DNA of 30,975 nt from an uncultured Desulfovibrio sp. Its GTDB lineage: Bacteria > Desulfobacterota > Desulfovibrionia > Desulfovibrionales > Desulfovibrionaceae. The DNA is taken from the NCBI GenBank assembly GCA_900547595.1, contig URHE01000013.1, forward strand, positions 1 to 30,975, in the 5' to 3' direction. The notes under the pieces were generated by a model. The model did not search any database. It had not been told where the DNA came from and was given only the letters and a program-made list of their open reading frames with translations. The position numbers and the translations under genes are program-made. Positions 23,744 to 30,975 of the stretch are shown piece by piece (position 1 is the first letter of the stretch; every line of letters begins with the position of its first letter).

Positions 23744-24397
23744 ATGCCCCCTGTGAACCAGGAACTGGTCGAGGCTTTCAGCGCCAAGGCCGCACTGGTC
23801 AACGCCGTGGTGCAGGAACTGCCCACCATGGAAGCGGCCCTGCAATATGTGGTGGACGTCTGTGAAAGCAAGGCCCCCGCCCAGCTGCTCGCCGATGAAC
23901 CGGGTACGGAGACGGGCCCGCTCGGGCCCAACAAATGCCCCACCCGCGTCCAGCGCGTGGTGGCGGCGCCGGCCCTGAATGACGCGGATTTCGCCGCGCT
24001 GGAAAACGCCTGCCGGGAAAAGGGCTTCCTCTGCCTGCGCGAGGGCCTGCGCGGCTACCTCGCGGGCATCGACGTGGGCCTTTCCGAGGCCGTCCTCGGT
24101 GTGGCCGCCAGCGGCACCTGCATGCTGGACACGGACAACGAGGACGCGCGCCTTGCGGGCATGATCGCGGAGATCAACGTGGTCGTGCTGCGCAAGTCCG
24201 AAATCTATCCCGACCTGCCCTCCGTGGCCGAAAAGCTGCGCGAGCGCATGAACGCCCACAAGGACGGCGCGGGCACCTTCACCACCTTTGTCACCGGCCC
24301 CAGCCGCACCGCCGACATCGAGCGCGTGGCCGCGGTGGGCGTGCACGGCCCGCTGGAACTGCACATCATTCTTCTGGAGGACCAAGGCCATGCATAA
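23744..24397 (+). CDS. lutC: LUD-domain lactate utilisation protein (LutC/YkgG type)
   Basis: The 217-residue protein consists of one LUD domain (PF02589 type). Visible blocks are GVAASGTCMLDTDNEDARL, FVTGPSRTADIE and the C-terminal GVHGPLELHIILLE. LutC is one of three proteins of the Fe-S L-lactate dehydrogenase LutABC; its exact role is not settled. AAAGGAG lies just before the ATG at 23744, so a longer frame from 23693 was rejected. It is 96 bp after the glcF-like gene and overlaps the next gene by 8 bases. Confidence 0.9.
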   Translation: MPPVNQELVEAFSAKAALVNAVVQELPTMEAALQYVVDVCESKAPAQLLADEPGTETGPLGPNKCPTRVQRVVAAPALNDADFAALENACREKGFLCLREGLRGYLAGIDVGLSEAVLGVAASGTCMLDTDNEDARLAGMIAEINVVVLRKSEIYPDLPSVAEKLRERMNAHKDGAGTFTTFVTGPSRTADIERVAAVGVHGPLELHIILLEDQGHA

Positions 24398-26546
24398 CGC
24401 GCCGTCCACCCTTTCCGACTATCGCAAGCAGATCGACGAGGCCCTGGGCGACGAGTTCCTGCGGCGCACCCTGGACACCTTTGCCGTGGCCTACAAGGCC
24501 AACCGCGAAGCCGTGTTCAAGGACGTGGACGAGCGCAAGCTCATCCAGGAGATCGCGGCCGCCAAGGACGACGCCTGCCAGCACATGGAGGAACTGTACG
24601 AACAGTTCAGGGCCGAGGCCGAAAAGCGCGGCGTCCATGTGCATCGCGCCAAGGATGCGGATGAAGCCAACCAGATCATCGTCGGCATCGCCAAAAAGCA
24701 CAACGTCAGGCGCGTGGTCAAGTCCAAGTCCATGACCGCCGAGGAGATCCAGCTCAATCCCGCGCTGGAAAAGGCGGGCATGATCGTGGATGAGACCGAC
24801 CTCGGCGAGTGGATCATCCAGCTGCGCCATGAAGGCCCCTCGCACATGGTCATGCCGGCCATCCACCTTTCCCGCTATCAGGTGGCGGACAACTTCGAGA
24901 AGGAGACCGGCGAAAAACAGGAAGCCGAGGACGTGCAGAAGCTCGTCAAGGTGGCGCGCGTCCAGCTGCGGCGCAAGTTCATCGCGGCGGACATGGGCAT
25001 TTCCGGCTGCAACTTCGCCATTGCCGAAAACGGCGCCATCTCCACCGTCACCAACGAGGGCAACGCCCGCATGGTGGAGACCCTGCCGCCCCTGCACGTG
25101 GCCATTGCCGGCCTGGACAAGCTGGTGCCCACCCTCGACGTGGCGCTCACGGCGCTTCAGGTCCTGCCGCGCAACGCCACGGCCCAGCGCCTCACGGCCT
25201 ATGTGAGCCTTATCTGCGGGTGCGTGCCCTGCGCCGTGGGCCCGGATGGCCGCAAGGAACTCCATGTGGTCTTTCTGGACAACGGCCGCACCGAGATCGC
25301 CAAGGACCCGCTCTTCTCGCAGATATTCCGTTGCGTGCGCTGCGGCGCCTGCGCCAATGTCTGCCCGGTTTTCCGCCTGGTGGGCGGCCACAAGATGGGC
25401 TACATCTATATCGGCGCCATCGGCCTCATCCTGACCTACTTCTTCCACGGCAAGGACAAGGCCAAGGTGCTCTGCCAGAACTGCGTGGGCTGTGAATCCT
25501 GCGCCAATGTCTGCGCGGGCGGCATCGACCTGCCGCGCCTCATCCGCGAGATCCGCGCCCGCGTCACCGATGAGCAGGGCGGCGGCGCCCAGGCCGCGCT
25601 CCTGGCTTCGGTGATGAAGAACCGCAAGCTCTTCCAGACGCTGCTGCGCTTTGCCAGCAAGGCCCAGAAGCCCTTCACCGGCGGCACGCAGTTCCAGCGG
25701 CACCTGCCCAACATGTTCTTGGGCAAGCACGGCTTCAAGGCCCTGCCCGCCCTGGCGCCCAAGGCGTTCCGCGACAAGTGGGAATCCATCGCGCCCCGCG
25801 TGCAGAACCCGGTCATGAAGGTCGCCATCTTCGGCGGCTGCGCGCAGGACTTCATCTATCCCGAGGAGCTGGAGGCGGCGGTCAAGATCATGGCGGCCAA
25901 AAACGTGGCCGTGGACTTCCCCATGGAGCAGACCTGCTGCGGCCTGCCCGTGGAGATGATGGGCCAGCGCAAGACCTCCATCGAGATCGCCAAACAGAAC
26001 ATCGGGGCGTTCAACCCCAAAGACTACGACTATATCGTCACGCTCTGCGCGAGCTGCGCCTCGCACCTCAAGCATGTCTATCCCAAGCTGCTGGAGAACG
26101 ATCCGGAACGCTTCGAGGCTCAGGCTTTCGCGGACAAGATCATCGACTTCAGCTCCTTTGTGCATGACAAGCTCGGCCTCAAGCCCGAGGACTTCATCAA
26201 CAGCGGCGAGAAAGTCACCTATCACGCCTCCTGCCACCTCTGCCGCGGCCTCAAGGTCAAGGAAGCCCCGCGCGCGCTCATCGCCGACGCGGCGGAATAT
26301 GTGCCCTGCGAGGAAGAAGAGGTCTGCTGCGGCTTCGGCGGCACCTATTCCATGAAGTTCCCGGAAATTTCCGGCCAGCTCATGGACAACAAGCTGAAGC
26401 ACATCGACGAGACCGGCGCCGCCCGCGTGGTGGTGGACTGCCCCGGCTGCGTCATGCAGATCAAGGGCGGCGCGGAAAAGAAGGGCATGAAGGTCAAGGT
26501 GCAGCACATCGCCGAGCTGCTGGCCGAAAACCTCAAGAAAAACTAG
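24390..26546 (+). CDS. Fused LutB-LutA type Fe-S L-lactate dehydrogenase subunit
   Basis: The 718-residue protein combines a LutB half with a LutA half. The LUD domain covers about 60-300 (KSKSMTAEEI, MGISGCNFAIAENGAI, GCVPCAVGPDG). A double [4Fe-4S] ferredoxin region follows (C315, C318, C321, C325; C362, C365, C368, C371, C375). The C-terminal third has the CCG domains of LutA (FGGCAQDFIYPEE, TCCGLPVEM, YHASCHLCRG, VCCGFGGTYS, DCPGCVMQ). In Bacillus these are separate proteins; sulfate reducers carry a fusion of about this size. Together with the LutC-like protein it should oxidise L-lactate to pyruvate. The start overlaps lutC by 8 bases and has GGAGG nine bases upstream. A strong terminator follows. 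Confidence 0.93.
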   Translation: MHNAPSTLSDYRKQIDEALGDEFLRRTLDTFAVAYKANREAVFKDVDERKLIQEIAAAKDDACQHMEELYEQFRAEAEKRGVHVHRAKDADEANQIIVGIAKKHNVRRVVKSKSMTAEEIQLNPALEKAGMIVDETDLGEWIIQLRHEGPSHMVMPAIHLSRYQVADNFEKETGEKQEAEDVQKLVKVARVQLRRKFIAADMGISGCNFAIAENGAISTVTNEGNARMVETLPPLHVAIAGLDKLVPTLDVALTALQVLPRNATAQRLTAYVSLICGCVPCAVGPDGRKELHVVFLDNGRTEIAKDPLFSQIFRCVRCGACANVCPVFRLVGGHKMGYIYIGAIGLILTYFFHGKDKAKVLCQNCVGCESCANVCAGGIDLPRLIREIRARVTDEQGGGAQAALLASVMKNRKLFQTLLRFASKAQKPFTGGTQFQRHLPNMFLGKHGFKALPALAPKAFRDKWESIAPRVQNPVMKVAIFGGCAQDFIYPEELEAAVKIMAAKNVAVDFPMEQTCCGLPVEMMGQRKTSIEIAKQNIGAFNPKDYDYIVTLCASCASHLKHVYPKLLENDPERFEAQAFADKIIDFSSFVHDKLGLKPEDFINSGEKVTYHASCHLCRGLKVKEAPRALIADAAEYVPCEEEEVCCGFGGTYSMKFPEISGQLMDNKLKHIDETGAARVVVDCPGCVMQIKGGAEKKGMKVKVQHIAELLAENLKKN

Positions 26547-26571
26547 ACGGCCCCACGGGCTGACTGAAGCA

Positions 26572-26617
26572 GAACGGGGCGCGCCTTCCGCCGGGGAGGG
26601 CGCGCCCCGTTCCGTTT
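26572..26617 (+). terminator. Intrinsic terminator after the lactate dehydrogenase genes
   Basis: GAACGGGGCGCGCC (26572-26585) pairs perfectly with GGCGCGCCCCGTTC (26599-26612), a 14-bp GC stem with a 13-base loop, then CGTTTAA. The short T-run and the position 25 bp after the stop codon support termination, probably partial. Confidence 0.65.
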
Positions 26618-26628
26618 AACGCATTGTG

Positions 26629-26664
26629 CTGAGGAAAATATCTGCAAGACAGATATTTTCTCAG
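26629..26664. other. Long AT-rich hairpin between the lactate genes and lactate permease
   Basis: CTGAG-G-AAAATATCTG (26629-26644) pairs with CAGATATTTTCTCAG (26650-26664): 15 bp with a single bulged G and a 5-base loop. It lies 16 bp after the GC terminator. It contrasts sharply in base composition with its surroundings and could be an RNA structure or an operator. Confidence 0.55.
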
Positions 26665-26943
26665 GTTTCGCTGCCTCGCTCCAGCCGTTACTTTGCGCAT
26701 CGGCCTCCCATGCCCTGACGGCGCGCGGGAGAACCGGGAAAATTTTTCGTTCCCCCTTGCGCTTTGAATGGGCTTTACGCTATTCATAAAGGACTGGAAT
26801 TTTTTTTGACATCGGCCCGCGAACCGAAGCGGCGCCCCGCGTTCGCGCCAACGGCAGCTGCCGCGCGAAGCGCGGCCACCGCCGGACTCTCCAGCAGGTT
26901 CTTCGGGCCGTGTGCCGTAAACCGGGTTCCGAGGGAGGTATTC
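26665..26943 (+). promoter_or_regulatory. Upstream region of the lactate permease gene
   Basis: No gene is supported in this 279-bp stretch. A weak promoter pair is TTGAAT (26764-26769) and CATAAA (26785-26790) with a 15-base spacer. CTGGAATTTTTTTTGACA (26794-26811) has GG and G spaced as in a sigma-54 -24/-12 element (CTGG...TTG), although the expected GC is GA. A small inverted repeat CTTTA/TAAAG lies at about 26773-26791. An open frame continuous with the permease from 26764 has no ribosome site and an atypical Arg/Ala-rich peptide. Confidence 0.35.
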
Positions 26944-28632
26944 ATGTCGATTGGATTTCTGGCACTCTTGGCGATCATCCCCATTGTGGTCGCTCTGGTC
27001 CTCATGGTGGGCATGCGCTGGCCCGCCACACGGGCCATGCCCTTTGCCTGGCTCGCCTGCGTCGTCTGCGCCGTCTTTGGCTGGGATATTTCCATCCTGC
27101 GGCTGGCGGCGCTCTCCATCCAGGGCGTGATCATCGCCATCGGCGTGCTGATCATCGTCTTTGGCGCCATCCTCATCCTCTACACGCTGGAAAAAAGCGG
27201 CGGCATGGAGACCATCCAGTACGGCATGCAGAACGTGAGCCGTGACCGCCGCGTGCAGGCCATCATCATCGGCTTCCTCTTCGCGGCCTTCATCGAGGGC
27301 GCGGCGGGCTTCGGCACGCCCGCGGCCCTGGCGGCGCCGCTCCTGCTGGGCCTCGGCTTCCCGGCCATGGCCGCCGCCGTGGTCTGCCTGGTATTCAACA
27401 GCGTGCCCGTCTCCTTCGGCGCGGTGGGCACCCCCATTCTCGTGGGCTTTGGCCTGCTCAAGGACAAGATCGCGGCCATCGTCGGCGCCGATCCCTCGGT
27501 GCCCTTCACCGGCTTTGACGGCTTCGCCAAGCTCGTGGGCGAATGGGCCACCTTCATGCACGGGCCCATGGCCATCATCCTCACCATCTTCATGCTCGGC
27601 TTCATGACCCGCTTCTGGGGTCCCGAACGCTCCTGGGCCGCCGGTTTCCGCGCCTGGAAATTCTGCGTCTTTGCGGCCATCTGCTTCCTGGTGCCCTATG
27701 TGGCCTGCGCCTGGGCCCTCGGCCCCGAATTCCCGGCCATGCTCGGCGGCCTTCTCGGCCTGGGCGTGGTGGTCTGGGGCGCCAAGCAGGGCTTCTGCGT
27801 GCCGAAGGACAGCTGGGGCTTTGGCGATCCCGCCAAGTGGGACGCCTCGTGGTCCGGCACGGCCAGCCAGAACACCGGCACCGAATTCAAGGCGCACATG
27901 AGCCAGTTCCAGGCGTGGCTGCCCTATGTCATCATCTGCATCCTGCTCGTCATCTCCCGCATCCCCGAACTGGGCATCAAGGGCTGGATGACCGCGCAGA
28001 AGATCACCTTCAGCAACATCCTCGGCTTTGCCGACATCAGTGAGAGCATCACCTATCTCTACCTGCCCGGCACCTTCTTCATCTTCGTGGCCCTGCTCAC
28101 CATCTGGCTGCACAAGATGCCCGCGCCCGCCGTCAAGGCCGCGTGGTCGGAGAGCATCCGCAAGATGAAGTCCCCCACCATCGCCCTCTGCTTCGCCGTG
28201 GCCCTGGTGGCCATCTTCCGCGGCTCGGCGGTGAACCCGCTCAATGCCCCCTCCATGCCGCTGGCCCTGGCCGAGACCGTGGGCGCGGCTGCCGGGAACA
28301 TCTGGCCCCTGCTGGCGGCCTTTGTGGGCGGCCTCGGCGCCTTCATCACCGGCTCGGCCACCATCTCGGACCTCATGTTCGGCGAATTCCAGTGGGACAT
28401 GGCCACCATGCTCACCCTGCCGCGCTCCATCATTGAAGCCGCGCAGACCGTGGGCGGCGCCATGGGCAACATGATCTGCATCCACAACATCGTGGCCGCC
28501 TGCGCTGTGGTGGGCCTCTCGGGCCGCGAGGGCGAGGTCATGCGCAAGACCTTCTGGCCCTTCCTGCTCTACGGCATTGTGGTCGGCATCATCTGCTGGG
28601 TGCTCATCGCGGCCAACCCCGGCGCGTTCTAG
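26944..28632 (+). CDS. lctP: L-lactate permease (LctP/LldP family)
   Basis: The 562-residue membrane protein has about a dozen or more hydrophobic helices. Family-typical blocks are FIEGAAGFGTPAALAAPLLLGLGF, VFNSVPVSFGAVGTPI and FVGGLGAFITGSATISDLMFG, followed by MGNMICIHNIVAACAVVGLSG. It imports L- and D-lactate, probably with protons, feeding the two lactate dehydrogenases upstream. Length matches the family. GGGAGG lies just before the ATG at 26944 (MSIGFLALLAIIP). It probably has its own promoter in addition to readthrough. Confidence 0.95.
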   Translation: MSIGFLALLAIIPIVVALVLMVGMRWPATRAMPFAWLACVVCAVFGWDISILRLAALSIQGVIIAIGVLIIVFGAILILYTLEKSGGMETIQYGMQNVSRDRRVQAIIIGFLFAAFIEGAAGFGTPAALAAPLLLGLGFPAMAAAVVCLVFNSVPVSFGAVGTPILVGFGLLKDKIAAIVGADPSVPFTGFDGFAKLVGEWATFMHGPMAIILTIFMLGFMTRFWGPERSWAAGFRAWKFCVFAAICFLVPYVACAWALGPEFPAMLGGLLGLGVVVWGAKQGFCVPKDSWGFGDPAKWDASWSGTASQNTGTEFKAHMSQFQAWLPYVIICILLVISRIPELGIKGWMTAQKITFSNILGFADISESITYLYLPGTFFIFVALLTIWLHKMPAPAVKAAWSESIRKMKSPTIALCFAVALVAIFRGSAVNPLNAPSMPLALAETVGAAAGNIWPLLAAFVGGLGAFITGSATISDLMFGEFQWDMATMLTLPRSIIEAAQTVGGAMGNMICIHNIVAACAVVGLSGREGEVMRKTFWPFLLYGIVVGIICWVLIAANPGAF

Positions 28633-28660
28633 GCATCGGGAGCCCTGAACCCTGAAACGA

Positions 28661-28694
28661 AAAGCGGCGCGCGGCCTTTGGGGCCGCGCGCCGC
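28661..28694. terminator. Strong GC hairpin after lactate permease
   Basis: GCGGCGCGCGGCC (28664-28676) pairs perfectly with GGCCGCGCGCCGC (28682-28694), loop TTTGG. It is preceded by AAAA and lies 31 bp past the permease stop and 12 bp before crcB. Lack of a T-run on the plus strand suggests incomplete termination. Confidence 0.55.
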
Positions 28695-28706
28695 ATCAAC
28701 ATCAGC

Positions 28707-29099
28707 ATGCTGCATTCTCTGTTCGCCGTCTGCCTGGGCGCCTGCGCCGGCGCAAGCCTCCGCTGGCTCGCCAATCAGGCGCTCAATCCCCTTGTGGCCG
28801 CCCTGCCGCTGGGCACCCTGGCCGTCAACTGGCTCGGCGGCTGGCTCATGGGCGTGGCTCTGGGCGTCTTTTCCCTCGTTCCCCACGCCGCCGGGGAATG
28901 GCGGCTGCTCGTCATCACCGGCTTTCTCGGCTCACTGACGACGTTTTCCGCATTTTCGGCGGAGATGGCGGCCCTCCTCCAGCAGGGCCGCTGGCTGCTC
29001 TGCGCCTGCGCCGTGACCCTGCATGTGGCCGGTTCCATTGCTCTGGTCTTTCTCGGCCTCGGCAGCGTGGCCCTGGCGCGCAGGCTGCTGGCGCCGTAG
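28707..29099 (+). CDS. crcB: Fluoride ion channel CrcB/Fluc
   Basis: The 130-residue protein has four hydrophobic helices and all CrcB signatures: GACAGASLRW near the N-terminus, GTLAVNWLGGWLMG in helix 2 (with the conserved Asn), and GFLGSLTTFSAFSAE with the Phe/Thr track in helix 3. Dimers form a dual-topology fluoride export channel. No ribosome site is visible before the ATG, and the gene starts 12 bp after the hairpin behind lctP. It may thus be read by leaky transcription or translated weakly. No fluoride riboswitch was recognised in front. Confidence 0.9.
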   Translation: MLHSLFAVCLGACAGASLRWLANQALNPLVAALPLGTLAVNWLGGWLMGVALGVFSLVPHAAGEWRLLVITGFLGSLTTFSAFSAEMAALLQQGRWLLCACAVTLHVAGSIALVFLGLGSVALARRLLAP

Positions 29100-29116
29100 G
29101 CCGCCCCTCGCGCGGT

Positions 29117-29539
29117 CTACCCCGCGGCGGGCGCCTGTCCGACCGCCAGCGCGGGAATGCGCCGCCAGTACCATTCGCACACAAGTGTGGCATCTTCCGG
29201 GAGCCATTCGCCGCATTGCTCGAAATGCCGCAGCACATCGCGCTCCACCGGGCTTGGCGCGGCCATGCCGCCGGCGCACTGGCGCAGGCGGAAAAAGATG
29301 ACCACACATTCAAAGAGACTGAAACAGTCCTCTTCGGAGCCGAAGCCCGTTGTCAGCAATGCCGTGAATTCCCGGTAAAAGGGATTGTCTTCCGGAACAC
29401 AGGCATCAAACTCTTCCGCATGGTCAATGAGGTAGCGCAGGCTCCGACAGAACAGGACCTGGCGCGGATCGGACGAGGCATGGGCGATGCGGGCCGCGTA
29501 CAGGTTCTTCAGCTCATTCCGGTGGCGGGACAGCGACAT
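29117..29539 (-). CDS. Small protein of unknown function
   Basis: The 140-residue product (MSLSRHRNELKNLY...) is not recognised. It looks mostly alpha-helical, with five cysteines and aromatic-rich segments (CFSLFECVVIFFRLRQCAG, VCEWYWRRIPAL), and is acidic in the middle. The start at 29539 was chosen because GAGGTG lies six bases upstream. It also lies directly downstream of a well-formed promoter (29583-29611). The frame stays open to an ATG at 29626, but that would run translation through the AT-rich promoter and its palindromes. The gene ends 17 bp from crcB, tail to tail, and is divergent from the ABC exporter genes. The organised promoter argues for a real, regulated gene. Confidence 0.6.
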   Translation of the reverse strand: MSLSRHRNELKNLYAARIAHASSDPRQVLFCRSLRYLIDHAEEFDACVPEDNPFYREFTALLTTGFGSEEDCFSLFECVVIFFRLRQCAGGMAAPSPVERDVLRHFEQCGEWLPEDATLVCEWYWRRIPALAVGQAPAAG

Positions 29540-29563
29540 GCGGGCACCTCGCAAATATGTGAC

Positions 29564-29611
29564 AAGAAATATTTCTTCATCAATATTACAAGAAACAATT
29601 TCTTTTATCAA
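29564..29611 (-). promoter_or_regulatory. Sigma-70 promoter with two tandem AAGAAA-TTTCTT palindromes
   Basis: On the minus strand TTGATA (plus 29606-29611), a 17-base spacer and TAATAT (29583-29588) form a good promoter; transcription would start near 29576. A palindrome AAGAAACAATTTCTT (29590-29604) fills the spacer, and AAGAAATATTTCTT (29564-29577) covers the start point. Their centres are about 26.5 bp apart. This is the layout of a repressor with two operator sites. Confidence 0.55.
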
Positions 29612-29788
29612 ATAATAAATATCCATGGCGGACCCACCCCCCCGGAACGGCAACCATCCGCATAAAAAGGGCGGACATCATCATTTCCGGCCCTGAGCGC
29701 TGATCCTTTTTTTCTCGACCTTTGCCGTCCTGTTTGGCATGCTCGGAACACGGCGCCCCCAACGCGGGAAATGCGCCGGGGACCGAAA

Positions 29789-30541
29789 ATGCTCTATGCC
29801 ATAGAAAATCTCGTGAAACGCCGCCGGCGCGAACAGGGGTACCGGCTGCTCATCCGCAGCCTGCACATCCCGCGCGGGGCGCGTCTTGCCATTACCGGGC
29901 CCAGCGGCTGCGGCAAGAGCACCACCCTTGATCTGCTCGGTCTTGCCCTGAGGCCCGACAGCGCGGAACGCTTCAGCTTCGCGCCGCGGGCGGACGCCCC
30001 GCCGCTGGATGTGACGGCCCTCTGGCGCGGGGAGCGCCACGACGCCATGGCCGCCCTGCGTCTGGAGCATATGGGCTATGTGCTCCAGTCCGGCGAGTTA
30101 TTGCCCTTTCTTGAGGTGGGCGAAAACATGACGCTCACGGCGCGGCTCGCCGGCGTGGCCCCCGCCGAGGCCGCCGCGCGGGCCCGCGAGCTGGCCGGAA
30201 CTCTGGGCGTGGGCCATCTGTTCAGGGCCATGCCCGCCACGCTTTCCGTGGGCGAACGGCAACGCGCGGCCATTGTCCGCGCGCTCACGCCGGGGCCGCA
30301 GCTCATTCTCGCGGATGAACCCACCGCCGCCCTGGACCCCGTGCATGCGGCCCGCGTCATGGATGCCTTTCTCACCGCCCTGGAGTTTCACCAGGGCAGC
30401 CTTGTGCTCGTGACGCACAACGCCGACTGGGCGCGCCGGGGCGGCCTGGCGGAACTGGCCTTCCGCATTGAGGAGGACGAACAGGGCGTCGCCGCCGTTC
30501 TGGATGACGGCAACGCCCGTGCGGAGGCCGCCCCATGCTGA
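29789..30541 (+). CDS. ABC transporter ATP-binding protein (LolD/MacB type)
   Basis: The 250-residue ATPase has Walker A GPSGCGKST near residue 37, Q-loop YVLQSGE, signature LSVGERQR, Walker B LILADEPTAALDP and the switch histidine in VTHN. This is the arrangement of the MacB/LolD/FtsE class, which works with FtsX-like permeases in lipoprotein release, peptide export or cell-envelope stress. An insertion between Walker A and the Q-loop (RFSFAPRADAPPLDVTALWRGERHD) is unusual in length. The ATG at 29789 has GGGGA upstream and is preferred over one at 29771. It overlaps the permease gene by 7 bases, so the pair is translationally coupled. Confidence 0.88.
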   Translation: MLYAIENLVKRRRREQGYRLLIRSLHIPRGARLAITGPSGCGKSTTLDLLGLALRPDSAERFSFAPRADAPPLDVTALWRGERHDAMAALRLEHMGYVLQSGELLPFLEVGENMTLTARLAGVAPAEAAARARELAGTLGVGHLFRAMPATLSVGERQRAAIVRALTPGPQLILADEPTAALDPVHAARVMDAFLTALEFHQGSLVLVTHNADWARRGGLAELAFRIEEDEQGVAAVLDDGNARAEAAPC

Positions 30542-30975
30542 AAAAGCTCGCCCTCGCCCTGCGCCTTGCCGCACGCGACTGGCGCTTTGAACGCTCGCTC
30601 ACGCTGTGCGCCATCCTCGCCCTGGCGAGCATGCTCACGCCGCTTCTGGTCCTTCAGGGGCTGAAGAACGGCGTCATCGAAGGCATGCGCCAGCGCCTGC
30701 TGCAAGACCCCACAGTGCTCATCATCACGCCCAAGGGCGACGGAGGCCGCTTCAGCGCCCGGGACGTGGCGGACCTGGGGCGCCTGCCGGGCGCGGCCTT
30801 TGCCATTGGCCGCACCCGCGAGACCGCCACGGACATCACCCTCGCCGCCGGGGAAAACGGCGACGGCAAGAGCGCAAGCATCTCTCTTGAACCGAGCGCC
30901 CCCGGCGAACCGGTGCTGGCCCACCACGGCATCACGGCGCCCGCCGACGGCGCGCAGCCGGAACTGGTGCTCTCC
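30535..30975 (+). CDS. ABC transporter permease, FtsX/MacB-like (3' end outside window)
   Basis: Only the first 147 codons are present. The N-terminus has a cytoplasmic Lys/Arg-rich start (MLKKLALALRLAARDWRFERS), one transmembrane segment (about 22-42, LTLCAILALASMLTPLLVLQG) and then a soluble, probably periplasmic domain. This is the start of an FtsX-like permease with a large extracytoplasmic domain after helix 1. It overlaps the upstream ATPase gene by 7 bases and is its obvious partner. Transported substrate is unknown. Confidence 0.8.
   Translation, partial: MLKKLALALRLAARDWRFERSLTLCAILALASMLTPLLVLQGLKNGVIEGMRQRLLQDPTVLIITPKGDGGRFSARDVADLGRLPGAAFAIGRTRETATDITLAAGENGDGKSASISLEPSAPGEPVLAHHGITAPADGAQPELVLS

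Noticed and set aside
24366..26507. 713-codon minus-strand frame opposite the LutB-LutA fusion
   Set aside because: Antisense shadow, His/Leu/Val/Gly-rich, with no motifs.
26764..26943. 60-residue N-terminal extension of lactate permease
   Set aside because: No ribosome site at the upstream codon, Arg/Ala-rich peptide unlike the family, and a strong GGGAGG directly before the ATG at 26944.
26533..28485. 650-codon minus-strand frame opposite lactate permease
   Set aside because: His/Gly/Asp-rich antisense shadow extending into the intergenic hairpins.
28633..28706. Fluoride riboswitch before crcB
   Set aside because: The gap contains only a simple GC hairpin; the conserved crcB-motif blocks were not recognised.

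Overview
The window is about 31 kb of GC-rich bacterial DNA. Gene content suggests a sulfate reducer of the Desulfovibrionaceae. The signs are a lactate locus with glcD-, glcF- and lutC-like genes plus a fused LutB/LutA iron-sulfur protein, a desulforedoxin-like protein, and flagellar FliI. No rRNA, tRNA, insertion sequence or CRISPR array was seen. Species and chromosomal context cannot be settled from the window alone.

Layout. (1) 1-1950: the end of a flagellar operon, with an acidic Ala/Pro-rich C-terminus (possibly FliH) followed by fliI. (2) 2033-10529, minus strand: an eight-gene operon read from 10529 downward. It encodes a class III CoA-transferase (CaiB-like), an acyl-CoA dehydrogenase (CaiA-like), fixA, fixB, fixC, fixX, a metallo-beta-lactamase-fold hydrolase and an acyl-CoA ligase. 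(3) 10530-11291: a 762-bp AT-rich divergent control region with a perfect CRP/FNR-type palindrome, a perfect 10-bp hairpin and a palindrome lying on a predicted -35 box. (4) 11292-16430, plus strand: a second acyl-CoA dehydrogenase, a Tat-exported xylose-isomerase-like TIM-barrel protein, an MFS transporter, a shikimate dehydrogenase and a 12-cysteine desulforedoxin-like protein. A LysR regulator (16535-17470) faces it. (5) 17589-20559, minus strand: a PilZ-type protein and the KtrA/KtrB potassium uptake pair with a good sigma-70 promoter. (6) 20720-28632: a lactate oxidation and uptake locus, with crcB (fluoride channel) behind the permease. (7) 29117-30975: a small unknown gene with a striking operator-like promoter, and a LolD/MacB-type ABC exporter cut off by the window end.

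Main idea. Regions 2-4 look like one catabolic or respiratory system. The chassis resembles E. coli carnitine reduction (CaiA, CaiB, a CaiC-type ligase, FixABCX), but CaiD, CaiE and the carnitine transporter are absent. In their place are a shikimate dehydrogenase with every expected shikimate-binding residue, a TIM-barrel protein of the fold used by 3-dehydroshikimate dehydratases, and an MFS carrier. I infer a system for a shikimate/quinate-type or other hydroxylated cyclic acid. It would be imported, activated to a CoA ester, then reduced or oxidised by two acyl-CoA dehydrogenases exchanging electrons with FixABCX. Gene families are well supported; substrate and direction are inference.

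Lactate would feed electrons to sulfate or to such an alternative acceptor. Start codons were chosen by Shine-Dalgarno position and family length, and several differ from the longest open frame.
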